DNA of 64,000 nucleotides from Chryseobacterium sp. KLBC 52 (GTDB lineage Bacteria > Bacteroidota > Bacteroidia > Flavobacteriales > Weeksellaceae): NCBI RefSeq assembly GCF_003347605.1, contig NZ_QDFZ01000001.1:310001-374000 (forward strand), written 5' to 3'. The notes under the pieces were generated by a model, which saw only the letters and a list, made by a program, of their open reading frames with translations, did not search any database and had not been told where the DNA came from. Positions 53,301 to 62,144 of this stretch are shown here, piece by piece (the stretch's first letter is position 1; every line of letters begins with the position of its first letter). A program made the translations under genes and the position numbers.

Positions 53301-55224
53301 CCTTGCGCCAGGTACTTATACCTTCACAATGACAATGTCTGCGCCAGGTAAACCAGCGTGTACAACTACGCAGACTGTTACATTGGCTCCAATCCCAAAT
53401 ACCAGCATTCTGGTTCCGTCATTAATCTGTGTACGGGAGCCGATTACATTCTCTGCAACGGGGTACAACCCTGCGAATACATACACTTGGTTTTTTGATA
53501 GTACTTCATATGTAGCTTCCGGACAAGATGCTGTAGTTACCTATAATACAAGTGGTGTGAAGACAGTTCAGTTAAAAATCACTACTCCTAACGGATGTGT
53601 GTATGCTTCACCGGTTGTCAACATTGGTGTGAATGAAGCTTTCATTGATGGTAATATTTCCCCTACTAATGTGGTAGCTTGTGCAGGTTCTGTTCCTACA
53701 CTTGTGTTTAACGCTTCTATGGGAACTGTCAGCCAATATATCTGGATGAACGGCTCACAACCAGTGCTGGGAGCACCAAATTCACCAGCTTTCACTCCTA
53801 CTCAGTCAGGAACTTACTGGCCTGTATTGGTATCACCTGATGGTTGCAAAACAAGCATCATGAGTATTAAAGCAGCAACAGTGACTGTTAAAAATGCTCC
53901 ATATGTAAACATCTCAGGCAAAGCTAATATCTGTGCGGGATCTTCTACGACACTTACTGGTCTTGTAACGGATAATACATTAGAATACCAATGGAAGAAA
54001 GCAGGTTCGGTAGTTGTACCATGGACTTCTGCTCCTTATCCGATCACTTTAAATACAGGATCATTACCTGCAGGTACTTACGTGTATACTCTTGAAGTAA
54101 GAACTCCGGGTACATCAGGATGTACAAGTTCTAAAAACTTTACACTTACGGTAAGCAATCCGCCATCACCGGTTACGATAGCTTACAGCCTTGTGAGTTG
54201 TCAGCCTTATAGAATTAAGCTAACTGCATCAGGACCATCTACGGGAGATTATAACTGGAGCAATGGAATGTCAGGACAGTCAATCACTGTAAATGAAGGT
54301 GGTGTATTCCAGGTTACTTATACTGCGCCAAGCGGATGTAAAGTATCCAATTATGTAGAGGTACCGTTAAGTCTTGAGAGTCTGATGTGGGTATTCCCTA
54401 CAGGATGCTATGATGAATGTCTTAGAGAGAAGAATTATATCATAGGACCAAAAGGAATATTTGATCATCATGATTGGATGTTGTTCGGAAACAGTATCCA
54501 GAGTGGGAACAATGATTTCATCTTCCCATTATATATTGGAGGAGCAGGTACCTATCAATTACAGATTAACCACTTAGGGTGTCAGTATACATCCGGAACT
54601 ATGAATTATTATCCGGGTAAAGATTGTGGATACGAAACAGAATGTAAGATTGAAGGAGATATTAAAGGAATGAAGTGGGTTGGAGATCATTACGCTGTGT
54701 ACGGTGTTATTCATAACGCAGGTGGCCAGCCAATAAGTCTTAATGTTTCAAGTCTTAACGGATTCGGAACTTATATTCCGTCTATCATTACAATTCCGGC
54801 AGGAGGTGTGTATGATATGAATGCTAATCCATTGGCTTTCTATCCAAATCCAAACTTCCAGGGTACTGATGAGATTTTATTCTCTAATGAAACTTGTAAG
54901 TTTAGCACCAAAGCGACAGATCCTGACTGGATGGGTATGAGAAGTGCATCAAGAAGCGTTACCGCTACAGCAGTTTCTTCTCTGAAAATGATACCAAATC
55001 CTGCGAAGGAAAAAGTGAAAATCTCGTATAACACGGGTGATGAAAAATTACTGGCAAAACAGATTACAGTTTTTGATGCCATGGGCAATGTCAAATTCCG
55101 TAAAGAAGTGAAAGCGGCTTCCGGTGAGGTAGACGTGGAAGTTTCCAGCTGGCTGCAAGGTGTTTATATCGTTATTGTACAAACGGGAGATACATCATTA
55201 CAAGGAAAACTAATTAAAAATTAG
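50335..55224 (+). CDS. Very large T9SS-secreted PKD/Ig-repeat surface protein
   Basis: A 1629-residue protein with a signal peptide (to about residue 30, LQAQ). A PKD domain lies near 160-235 (FWQFGDGATST, then HVYTNPGNYVIQLTV), followed by many Ig/PKD-like modules, each opening with C-x-G-x-x-x-x-F/Y type starts (CAGTSQTFTA, CPGKPYVYTI, CAGSSTTLTG). The C-terminus is a T9SS type A sorting domain (MIPNPAKEKVKISYN, LQGVYIVIVQTG, GKLIKN). It should be exported through the outer membrane and attached to or released from the surface, where similar proteins serve in adhesion or gliding. It has its own terminator, then a second T9SS cargo gene. Confidence 0.88.
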   Translation: MKNNTYFGRQHVFRLLLLCWLLVPWVLQAQARITWTEEVGCQEFRGEKEGQIPDNGIASSYINSSQCLRVCEKSIDPVKYLVQGSNVSNVQWSVSGGTASISGAGNTLAYVTWGAAGNGSLQAVITYNDGTVETQTICIEKINRPIAKFEMLNLDYTVCNNTTVYFDNLSEQNGGSDIVNYFWQFGDGATSTSTAFEPSHVYTNPGNYVIQLTVTNKCGCQSKFRKEIKVVKSYPVQIDCASVVCEGSTEKYHAQDGCNKGQWKVIGGNIINNNGNEIEVVWDQVDPTDGFGYVMYMSECACPEWTTIKIPVILKNAKIKGQDKVCAGKQYTYSIPQWPTTKVNWNVTGPGAGQLVNTQQRNEIVFTATQPGTYHLEATYFNTLLSCEGKATIDIEVEQPVTISGGTDEICAGTSQTFTATPNVPVIWKVTTGGSTYTSGLVSGPFTYPFATAGTYTIVAVKQGGGCESNSRIIKVLPIPQPPTGTISGETKICPGKPYVYTISSVDAGMVPVWSVTNGTIQGSNAGSSVTVIFNTGASSYTVSAQNKSMSNAGCLSAPISFNVSPLDLNTIMINPNPGPFCPSSTQTFSANLNGIVPDFMEWTFGSSNFGSVVGGQGTNNITVNFNEISSTSSTTLNLRIVKCGVSKTISIPVSLLTLPTVSFTNVGGICLGSNLTFTVNQGIITSATSVTFTFANGTTYTTTYNPSGIYSFPNNGYIQNGSGSNISQTVTVTYTGTNGCNYKPTASANFTIYPETIITVSPVYNILVCDPTTMTPYTLTANSSTGLTNIVSWQWFKNNTPISGATTNSYTIGGAGAFGTYRVQAVDINGCVVSSQNINVSQLCPSSGTCTANPQINFTATWSGCNTISTSGLTYSGTPDQIEWSSDSVLTLTSPQGQPTATYQTTLAGAHIVFVRLRYGSCWYSKAVEVKKNYEPKFSVSTVCSGGGYNVTLFNSSTIFEINQSSITYTFTSPGQPTQTGQSATYNNLAPGTYTFTMTMSAPGKPACTTTQTVTLAPIPNTSILVPSLICVREPITFSATGYNPANTYTWFFDSTSYVASGQDAVVTYNTSGVKTVQLKITTPNGCVYASPVVNIGVNEAFIDGNISPTNVVACAGSVPTLVFNASMGTVSQYIWMNGSQPVLGAPNSPAFTPTQSGTYWPVLVSPDGCKTSIMSIKAATVTVKNAPYVNISGKANICAGSSTTLTGLVTDNTLEYQWKKAGSVVVPWTSAPYPITLNTGSLPAGTYVYTLEVRTPGTSGCTSSKNFTLTVSNPPSPVTIAYSLVSCQPYRIKLTASGPSTGDYNWSNGMSGQSITVNEGGVFQVTYTAPSGCKVSNYVEVPLSLESLMWVFPTGCYDECLREKNYIIGPKGIFDHHDWMLFGNSIQSGNNDFIFPLYIGGAGTYQLQINHLGCQYTSGTMNYYPGKDCGYETECKIEGDIKGMKWVGDHYAVYGVIHNAGGQPISLNVSSLNGFGTYIPSIITIPAGGVYDMNANPLAFYPNPNFQGTDEILFSNETCKFSTKATDPDWMGMRSASRSVTATAVSSLKMIPNPAKEKVKISYNTGDEKLLAKQITVFDAMGNVKFRKEVKAASGEVDVEVSSWLQGVYIVIVQTGDTSLQGKLIKN

Positions 55225-55236
55225 TAACTTATAAAT

Positions 55237-55266
55237 CAGTGTTCTCTTCGGAGAGCACTGTTTTTT
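55237..55266 (+). terminator. Terminator with UUCG tetraloop after the large T9SS protein
   Basis: A 10-bp stem CAGTGTTCTC-ttcg-GAGAGCACTG (one G-U pair) is followed by six T residues. The arm sequence recurs in the terminator at 57191. Confidence 0.88.
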
Positions 55267-55294
55267 ATAGTATATGATAATTAAATGAATTAAT

Positions 55295-57157
55295 ATGATA
55301 CAATTAAAAAACAAACTGTGGAGATTGCTTATTATGCTTCCGGTATTAACTTTTAGCCAGACTTACCAGTGGCAATGGGCGAAACAGGCCGGTGGACAAT
55401 CGGGTTCTGCCGATCCGGGGTTTAATTACCAATTTGATGAATCTATTAGGGATATTGTTGTAGATAATAATAACAATACTTATTATCTCGCAAGTGTCTG
55501 GAATGGAGATCAGAATCTGAACGGCGTATCAGTACCTAATTATGGTATTCGTGATCTTATGTTGTTTGCAACAGACTGTCAGGGTAATACATTATGGTCT
55601 ACGGTTATTGGAGGATCTGAAGATGGTGAAAATGCCTGGCATATTGAAGTAGATAATAATGGCGGGTTATATGTAATGGCTACTCTTTATAATAATTCGT
55701 ACAGCGGAGATCCTACTGCTATTCCAATGCATTTTGACGGTACTCACACTATGCCTTTGTATACATATTATGATCAGACGGTAGAGCCGGCGCATAAAGC
55801 GGGGTATCTGCTTAAATATAAAACTGCTGACGGAACACTGGATTGGAGCAAACCTTTGCAGGGAGATGTCAGCTATCTTAGCAGACGCTGTGATGTACAA
55901 ATGATGTATATGGATTCTTCCAAAAATATTCATGCTATAGTGGGTTTCAGAGCAGGAACTCATTTAAATGGGTTGATTACAGTACCTTCAACATTCACGA
56001 CATCACTTCAGTATTATCTGGTTAAATTTAACTATGATAATGGAAATATGACACCTGCAACACCTTTATTACTCCCTATTACCGGTGGAGTAACTGCGGG
56101 AGGAACAGATGGTAAAGTGAACCTGCTTTACGATGAAAGCTTAAATAGATATTATCTGGCAGGTAAAAGAATGGTGGGAAACTACACCAGCAACCTGGAA
56201 AATTTCTCGTACAATAATATTCCGTTTACAAAAAATGCATATCTGCTTGCTTTTAACGGAAGTACGGGAGCAGAGCTATGGAGAAAAGAATTTGATAACA
56301 GCTTACCGGGATTTATGGATGATGAGATTCATTCCGTTATCAAAGGTACGGGTTCTTCAGATATTTATATTTCCGGACGTTATTTTTCAGGAACAGTTCC
56401 TACAACTTTTGGCAGCTATTCTTTTCCGGTACAGAATTATCAGGGGCAGACTCCTTTTGTGATGAAGCTTAATGCAGATGGAGTAGTACAATGGGCAAAA
56501 GTTCCGGACGGGCTTACAAGCTTTTCTGCTTACCGTTTCCTGAAAGGGAAAATTGCACTTAACGGAAATGAAATAGCATTTGCTAAAGGAAGCTGGAATG
56601 AAGTTTGGGGAAGCTTTTCAATGACGCGTCCTAATTCAGATTTATCAGATCCTTTATTAGTACGTTTCAATAAAGATACAGGAGCTGTAATTGGTACGGG
56701 AGAAATTCATAGCAACTTTCAGGTTCAGGATGAATTTACGGCAATTGCTGTAGATAAAAATGGGAATTATGTATTAGGAGGTCTTTTTCATGACCAGCTT
56801 TTTACAGATTCCAATGATAATGTCAATACGATGACGGTCAATGTAACGGGGGGAAAATCCCAGTCTTTTATTACAAAATATTCTAAATCAGTATGCAGTC
56901 AGATGTCAGTAGAAGAAACAGCTGTTCAGGCAGGAATACAATTATTTCCAAATCCTGTTCAGGATGTACTTACAATCAGAAGCAAAGAGCCTTTGGTTTC
57001 TTATGAGATCTTTGGAGCTACCGGACAACTGGTACAGCAGGGAACTCTGAATATGACGCAGGAACAGATCGTATTATCTTCTCTTCAAACAGGAGTATAT
57101 TATATTAAACTTAAAACAAAATCTTCAACAGTGACAGAAAAGATACTGAAGAAGTAA
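55295..57157 (+). CDS. T9SS-secreted beta-propeller-like protein
   Basis: A 620-residue protein with a signal peptide (to about residue 22, TFSQ). The body repeats blocks of the SBBP/beta-propeller type (IVVDNNNNTYYLASV, IEVDNNGGLYVMAT, IAVDKNGNYVLGG) with strands such as LLKYKTADGTLDWSK and VMKLNADGVVQWAK. The end is a T9SS type A sorting domain (LFPNPVQDVLTIRS, LQTGVYYIKLKT, EKILKK). It lies 28 bases after the preceding terminator, may share its expression by read-through, and likely sits on the cell surface. No catalytic residues are apparent. Confidence 0.83.
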   Translation: MIQLKNKLWRLLIMLPVLTFSQTYQWQWAKQAGGQSGSADPGFNYQFDESIRDIVVDNNNNTYYLASVWNGDQNLNGVSVPNYGIRDLMLFATDCQGNTLWSTVIGGSEDGENAWHIEVDNNGGLYVMATLYNNSYSGDPTAIPMHFDGTHTMPLYTYYDQTVEPAHKAGYLLKYKTADGTLDWSKPLQGDVSYLSRRCDVQMMYMDSSKNIHAIVGFRAGTHLNGLITVPSTFTTSLQYYLVKFNYDNGNMTPATPLLLPITGGVTAGGTDGKVNLLYDESLNRYYLAGKRMVGNYTSNLENFSYNNIPFTKNAYLLAFNGSTGAELWRKEFDNSLPGFMDDEIHSVIKGTGSSDIYISGRYFSGTVPTTFGSYSFPVQNYQGQTPFVMKLNADGVVQWAKVPDGLTSFSAYRFLKGKIALNGNEIAFAKGSWNEVWGSFSMTRPNSDLSDPLLVRFNKDTGAVIGTGEIHSNFQVQDEFTAIAVDKNGNYVLGGLFHDQLFTDSNDNVNTMTVNVTGGKSQSFITKYSKSVCSQMSVEETAVQAGIQLFPNPVQDVLTIRSKEPLVSYEIFGATGQLVQQGTLNMTQEQIVLSSLQTGVYYIKLKTKSSTVTEKILKK

Positions 57158-57190
57158 AAAACAAAACTGAAAATTAATAACCTTATATAT

Positions 57191-57227
57191 AAAACAGTGT
57201 TCTCCAAATGAGAGCACTGTTTTTTTA
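57191..57227 (+). terminator. Terminator after the second T9SS protein
   Basis: The stem ACAGTGTTCTC/GAGAGCACTGT with loop CAAAT and a long T-run has the same arms as the terminator at 55237. Confidence 0.88.
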
Positions 57228-57263
57228 TCGTGGCTGGTTGATGGAATTGAATAACCTATTCCG

Positions 57264-57271
57264 TATTTTTG
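57264..57271 (+). promoter_or_regulatory. -7 promoter element TATTTTTG for the DUF1826 gene
   Basis: An exact TAnnTTTG match followed by C, 37 bases upstream of the ATG at 57308. A TTG at 57238-57240 is a possible, widely spaced -33 element. Confidence 0.5.
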
Positions 57272-57307
57272 CACAGAATTAAGCAGCTAAACTGTTTGTT
57301 CCAACCT

Positions 57308-58006
57308 ATGAGCACTATATTTTCTGACCATGATCAAATTGAGGTGGTTTCTTCTTTTTCTGAACTTGTGAATACCCGTTTTCATGGCGCTATGAATGCC
57401 ATTTGCTGGCAAAGGAATTTAGTGGGCGACTTTAAAGAAATTGTCACAAAGCTTCAGTTGAGAGATGATATTACAGAAGTTTCCGGCGAAGATCTTTTAG
57501 CATTGGAATTGTCAGAAGAGGGAAGTGTTGCAAGAGAAATTATTTTAAATGACCTGCAGTTATTGACAGATTTTGGTGCATCTCCGGTTCTTAATTTGCT
57601 TAAATGCTATGAGCGCGATGAGGAACTCGGTTTTATTTCAACAGACGTGTACTCCTATCATGTGGACCGTTCACCTGTAGGCACAGACACTTTTCTCTGC
57701 ACTTATCATGGAACGGCAAGTGATATCATCGCCAATGATCAGGTGGAACAGAAAATTTTAATTCCTGAAATCCGTGAACAGCTCAAAAAATTGCATGACG
57801 GTACTGAAGATGAATTTGAAGACTTTCTGAAAGAGTATTTCTTTGATCTTCATTATCAGCCTAAGCCCCATGCAGAACCCGTCAATTTAGGAGTGGGCCA
57901 CGTTTGGCGTATTGCAGTTGATCATCCTGATCAGGAAGCATTACCTTGTGTTCACAGAGCACCTGTCGAAAATGATGGAGAGTATAGACTGCTGTTGATC
58001 TGTTAA
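57308..58006 (+). CDS. DUF1826 family protein
   Basis: A 232-residue cytoplasmic protein matching DUF1826: NAICWQRNL near the start, SYHVDRSPVGTDTFLCTYHG in the middle, and a His-rich C-terminal part (HYQPKPHAEPVNLGVGHVWR, then PCVHRAPV). The Cys/His pattern suggests metal binding; DUF1826 genes are often linked to zinc or cobalt GTPases (COG0523), none of which is present here. I chose the ATG at 57308; the longer frame begins at TTG and overlaps the -7 element. The role is unknown. Confidence 0.78.
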   Translation: MSTIFSDHDQIEVVSSFSELVNTRFHGAMNAICWQRNLVGDFKEIVTKLQLRDDITEVSGEDLLALELSEEGSVAREIILNDLQLLTDFGASPVLNLLKCYERDEELGFISTDVYSYHVDRSPVGTDTFLCTYHGTASDIIANDQVEQKILIPEIREQLKKLHDGTEDEFEDFLKEYFFDLHYQPKPHAEPVNLGVGHVWRIAVDHPDQEALPCVHRAPVENDGEYRLLLIC

Positions 58007-58032
58007 CTGATCTGTTATATCTTCAACGACAC

Positions 58033-58067
58033 AAAAATCCAATATCAGAAAGATGTTGGATTTTTTT
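58033..58067 (+). terminator. Terminator after the DUF1826 gene
   Basis: The stem AAAAATCCAATATC/GATGTTGGATTTTT with a 5-base loop ends in a T-run. Confidence 0.8.
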
Positions 58068-58243
58068 ATGATTAATCATAAAGTAGCGTTTTTAATTGTT
58101 TTAAATGTTAAAAATAACAGGCAGTAAATCAGTTGATTGAATTTATTTTTTTTAATCCCAAGCAAGGATATGGAAATTCTGTATTTATATAGATGAGTAC
58201 TCAATACAATATTTTTTAATCAAAAAATTAATTCAAAATCAAA

Positions 58244-58834
58244 ATGAAAAAAATCAATCATGTAAAATTGATATCCATGCTTGTGATCTTACTGGCTATT
58301 CCTTTTGCTCTGGCAAGTTGCAGTAATGATGATGATGCTCCAAAACCTGATCCCATAACCATTAGTTTTGATGATCTTAACGGTGAATACACAGGAAAAG
58401 CAAGTATATCTCAGGGAACTGTGAACGGAGAAACAGCGGTTGTTTTTTCCGCCAAGAAAAACCTGATTTCCTATTCAGAATTTCCTATGAAAGAGATTAT
58501 TTACTCTGTAATTTCTGATCCTGCGAAAGCCAATCAAGCCTTAACAGCCATTGGGAAAATAAAATATGACCTGGATTATACAGCAGTACTATACCAGTAT
58601 AAAAAGGAAATAGAACTTAATCTTCTTCCTAAAGAATTAACTGTTCAGGTTCCTGTGGATGGGGTAAACAAAAAGGTTGTCATAACGTTCACAGCTTCCA
58701 AAAAAGGACTTTTTACCAAACAGAACACACAAAATATGAATTTTGAACTGCTTGCAAGTAAAATTACGGTTGAAGGAACCGTTGTCAATCCTTACAATCC
58801 CGTAAAATATAATTTTCAGATGCTGAAGAAGTAG
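58244..58834 (+). CDS. DUF4840-like lipoprotein
   Basis: A 196-residue lipoprotein with signal sequence and lipobox LASC (Cys26), then an acidic linker SNDDDAPKPDP, as usual for surface-directed Bacteroidota lipoproteins. The globular part starts FDDLNGEYTGKAS and is beta-rich, resembling DUF4840. The family call is tentative. It is a single gene with a strong terminator. Confidence 0.62.
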   Translation: MKKINHVKLISMLVILLAIPFALASCSNDDDAPKPDPITISFDDLNGEYTGKASISQGTVNGETAVVFSAKKNLISYSEFPMKEIIYSVISDPAKANQALTAIGKIKYDLDYTAVLYQYKKEIELNLLPKELTVQVPVDGVNKKVVITFTASKKGLFTKQNTQNMNFELLASKITVEGTVVNPYNPVKYNFQMLKK

Positions 58835-58853
58835 CCGCAGTAGGGAATATTAT

Positions 58854-58885
58854 ACAGATGCACTTACACAAGTGCATCTGTTTTT
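58854..58885. terminator. Strong terminator between convergent genes
   Basis: A perfect 12-bp stem ACAGATGCACTT-acac-AAGTGCATCTGT is followed by T residues. It lies between the lipoprotein (+) and the Cys-rich secreted protein (-). Confidence 0.88.
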
Positions 58886-58899
58886 ATCTAATGTATTCA

Positions 58900-60159
58900 T
58901 TACCATTTTATTTTTATTTTCGGAACTACTTTTTTTATTTCTTTGGCTACATTAGTTCCTGCTTTTCCCAGTTCGTTGCTTATATTTCTGACCACCTTTA
59001 CTGCTTCATGATTTTTCCCGGGACCATATTGTAAATCATGAACGGTAGTATTCCATGTTTTGACGATGTCGTTATTAGGACCAAACTGACCTTTTAAAGC
59101 ATCTCCAATCTGATTTAATCCTTTAACGATGGTATTGTTTTTTCCGAAACATCCATTATCACCACCTACACCGTTTGTTAAACATTTATTTAATTCACGA
59201 TAAGTCAATTGGCCGCCTGCGCAGCCTGCAAATGCATAAGGCTGTCCTCCGGTACTTACCGCGCACTCAACGGCTATCTGGGCTTCTGTATTCAGATTAA
59301 GTTTACTTGCTCCATAACACACGGCAGTTCCCATAAAAGATATTTCACCACTGTTAGCCTGATCTTTAAAGCAGGAAACTAATTGCTTGAGTTCAGGATC
59401 ATTTACTTTATCAGCGAAACAAAGGGGATACATTTCGTAATTGCCACCATATTCTTTATAGCATTTCAACATATCCTGAGTAATCTGCTTTTCTTTTGAA
59501 CCGCCTAATATACTGAGCATACAAAGACTCTGTTCCTCCATGGTTGCTGAGTTTTTGGCACATTTATAAATTTCAAGTTCTTTCTGACCAGCCATATTCG
59601 TTACCATGCAGTCCCCGAATTTCGTCTGATTTAATGAGCCATCAAAATTCAAAGAATTCTTATAGCAGTCTACTGCCTTTTGCTCACTTGTCATCATCAC
59701 ATCCCCAAAAGGTCTTTGCTCGTCAATAATCTGGGTAGGTAATGGTCTCAGTCCGTCAGCTGTTTCAATTCCTATTTGATTATCATAGATAGGCTTTGGT
59801 AGATACATAACCGGCGGTGGCGGAACAGGAATATTAGAATAACCCACGACGCGGTATCCATATCTGTAATCCAACTCTATAATATTTTTATTAAAATCCA
59901 GGAAAAAAGCCTTTTGGTAAGGAACGGCAGACGGCAAGAGTAAATAATTAATTCCGGTTTGATCATATACGGCCTGGCCGGCATTTCCCGGATTGCCATC
60001 CTGAACAATCACTCCTGTATTGTACATGGTAAAAGACTGACCATAAGTAGTCAAAAACATCTGTCCGATTGGATAAACCTGTGCCAACAGGAAGGAACAG
60101 AAACTCATCAGTGAAATCAGTACACTTAAAATTGATAGTTTTTTAATAATTGTGTCCAT
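58900..60159 (-). CDS. Cys-rich secreted protein, function unknown
   Basis: A 419-residue exported protein (signal peptide to about residue 27, FLLAQ). Residues 30-130 are Gly/Pro/Tyr-rich. From about 160 to 350 a series of short helical units each carries two Cys, usually with C(x)9-15C spacing (KAVDCYKNSL, FGDCMVTNMA, EIYKCAKN, SLCMLSI, MLKCYKEY, PLCFADK, VSCFKDQ, TAVCYGASK), like a disulfide-stapled helical repeat. The C-terminus is Lys-rich and basic. I recognise no named family. Confidence 0.65.
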   Translation of the reverse strand: MDTIIKKLSILSVLISLMSFCSFLLAQVYPIGQMFLTTYGQSFTMYNTGVIVQDGNPGNAGQAVYDQTGINYLLLPSAVPYQKAFFLDFNKNIIELDYRYGYRVVGYSNIPVPPPPVMYLPKPIYDNQIGIETADGLRPLPTQIIDEQRPFGDVMMTSEQKAVDCYKNSLNFDGSLNQTKFGDCMVTNMAGQKELEIYKCAKNSATMEEQSLCMLSILGGSKEKQITQDMLKCYKEYGGNYEMYPLCFADKVNDPELKQLVSCFKDQANSGEISFMGTAVCYGASKLNLNTEAQIAVECAVSTGGQPYAFAGCAGGQLTYRELNKCLTNGVGGDNGCFGKNNTIVKGLNQIGDALKGQFGPNNDIVKTWNTTVHDLQYGPGKNHEAVKVVRNISNELGKAGTNVAKEIKKVVPKIKIKW

Positions 60160-60366
60160 GGTACTTATTTTTTGATAAAGTTACCGTGTAGACTATTATC
60201 GGGAAATTACCCTTTTTCGTTATTTTTGAAGTCTGCTATGCAAAGTCTCCTGATTTTGAAGATCGGATGCTTCAGGAAAGGTTGCAAATGGAGTAGGCTT
60301 GGGTATAAATATAAAGCTCACTTTCCCAAATCCTTTCTTATATTAATTTTTGAATTACTCAATCTT

Positions 60367-60741
60367 ATGAATACAATTTTGCAAATAATACTTCTTATCA
60401 TTATATTTTCAAATTCAATATTTTTAATGTTGGAAAAAAAATTATCGTCCTTTAAAATATTTAAATTAAGTTGGATCATCGCATTAATAGATATTTTAGT
60501 AATCCTATTCTTTTTTGAACTAAAGCAATCTATTATCCTTTATATCACATTTACATCAATTATTGTTGTTTTTACTTTAGGACTAAGAATTTTTGTAAAT
60601 AGTTATAATACCAATACACTGGAAAATCATGATAATAGAAAGCGATTTGTCAATTTCTTCACCTATTTTTTACTCTTCTTTTTAGTGATGCTTACAATTG
60701 GTGTTATGAAAAATCTTTTATTTGATTCTCCTTTAGAATAG
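60367..60741 (+). CDS. Small membrane protein with four predicted helices
   Basis: A 124-residue protein of almost entirely hydrophobic character (helices about 3-20, 30-52, 55-75, 95-117), with NTNTLENHDNRKRF between the third and fourth. An in-frame TTG at 60172 and an ATG at 60238 would add a basic stretch without a membrane signal; I chose the ATG at 60367. The function is unknown. Confidence 0.5.
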   Translation: MNTILQIILLIIIFSNSIFLMLEKKLSSFKIFKLSWIIALIDILVILFFFELKQSIILYITFTSIIVVFTLGLRIFVNSYNTNTLENHDNRKRFVNFFTYFLLFFLVMLTIGVMKNLLFDSPLE

Positions 60742-61106
60742 ATGGTTTAAAATTATGAAATGTATGTTCCACTAAGCAAAGTCAGTAGACTTCAGAGAGC
60801 GTGAGTGATGTGTGGATAGACTTAAACAAATTAAAAAAAACAGCCTTGAAAAGGTCTGTTATTATGTTTTTGGATTTGAATTTTTTGAGTGGTGATTGAA
60901 TTTACTTCCCGATACAAAAAGTATAAATATCAGTAGGAAGGTAGTTTAAAAATACATAGTAGTAAATACGTAGCAAAACCTTAATAAATAAGGCAATATT
61001 ATAGGTCAAAGAAAGTCAAATTAAATTAAATATTCATATTACTTTAGTAATAAATTGTAGCTATTAATATAAAGGAGAATTTTTTTGTTTAATTTGAAAC
61101 TGTTGT
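60742..61106. other. 365-bp gene-free region downstream of the Septu-like pair
   Basis: AT-rich with no coding frame. It contains the terminator at 60833-60860. I see no RNA gene or repeat in the rest. Confidence 0.55.
60833..60860 (-). terminator. Terminator of the ATPase-HNH operon
   Basis: On the minus strand the hairpin AACAGACCTT-ttc-AAGGCTGTT (one bulged base) is followed by eight T residues, about 250 bases past the HNH stop. Confidence 0.7.
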
Positions 61107-62144
61107 CTATACATAATTATGAATTCCATTCAGAAAACCAATTTTGAGAAAATTTGTATCCCCAAATCTATTACTTTCTAATGTAGCCACATACTGATCG
61201 TGTGATTTCCCAAACACCATATCTGCTATATATTGTTCTTCGTAGTAAGCGTGCATTTCATCTGAACAACATTCAGCTAGATAATTTTCTTTTATTCCAA
61301 AAAGTCTTTCCCACGTGCTTACTTGTTCATCATAACCGGGGCAAATTAAATCAATAGTCATATCTGTCGGTTCAAACGTCTTATCATAAGCTCTATGTAG
61401 AGTAATTTGTACATCAATTCTTGGATATGGTGTCAACCGGCTAAAGGGAAAGAAAGCTTTTTTTCTAGTTATTGAGACTGTTGTTCGACCACGTTTTATA
61501 GTCTCATAAATTGTATTTTGCCCCAATTTATACTTACTGTTACAAGTATCACATATAGGAAATAAGTTGTTGGTATTTATTGATGTAAATGGAAAGTGAT
61601 TTCTCGGCAAATAGTGATCCAACGCGCCTCTGTGTGTGTGAAATTTTATTAGAACTTTGTTAACCCCGCAACATCTACATGTTCTCGATTTTTCGACCAG
61701 TTCTTTATAGTAGTTATCTATTGTTCCAAACTTATGATAGAATACTGCTTTTTTAACAGCTTGATTGTATAAGTTATCAAAAAAAAATTTGAGATGATTG
61801 CTTAGAATGGAGTTTATGCGATCTATATCAGAATACTCTACAGGTGTCAGATCACCATTGCATAAAAGTCTTATTTTGTTATTATTATGAACGCCCCTTT
61901 TTAAAATTTTTAGATTTTTAGGAGAGAGTGTTTTACAGATTGCAAAACATTCGGAAACCGGGTTTAATAAGTACTCGCTGTTTATTTCATCTAGCAAAGC
62001 TCTATACTTTGGTAAAACTAGTGATGTGTCAAAGTCTAACTGTGCAAAGTGAGGTGCACGAAATATGACATCTAAAAATAGATGGTTTACAAAGGACTGT
62101 ATCTCATGAAATGGTGAAGCGACAAGTTTATATGGCTTTATCAT
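61107..62144 (-). CDS. HNH endonuclease, PtuB-like partner of the ATPase
   Basis: A 345-residue protein with a zinc-supported HNH domain in the middle: CRCCG (Cys156-Cys159), LDHYLPRN (Asp176-His177), NNLFPICDTCNSKYK (Asn193, Cys198, Cys201, Asn202). The flanks are helical and of unknown function. It is coupled by a 4-base overlap to the ATPase gene. In Septu systems, and in retron type I-A systems that use the same pair, the HNH protein cuts nucleic acid once the ATPase complex senses infection. Confidence 0.83.
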   Translation of the reverse strand: MIKPYKLVASPFHEIQSFVNHLFLDVIFRAPHFAQLDFDTSLVLPKYRALLDEINSEYLLNPVSECFAICKTLSPKNLKILKRGVHNNNKIRLLCNGDLTPVEYSDIDRINSILSNHLKFFFDNLYNQAVKKAVFYHKFGTIDNYYKELVEKSRTCRCCGVNKVLIKFHTHRGALDHYLPRNHFPFTSINTNNLFPICDTCNSKYKLGQNTIYETIKRGRTTVSITRKKAFFPFSRLTPYPRIDVQITLHRAYDKTFEPTDMTIDLICPGYDEQVSTWERLFGIKENYLAECCSDEMHAYYEEQYIADMVFGKSHDQYVATLESNRFGDTNFLKIGFLNGIHNYV

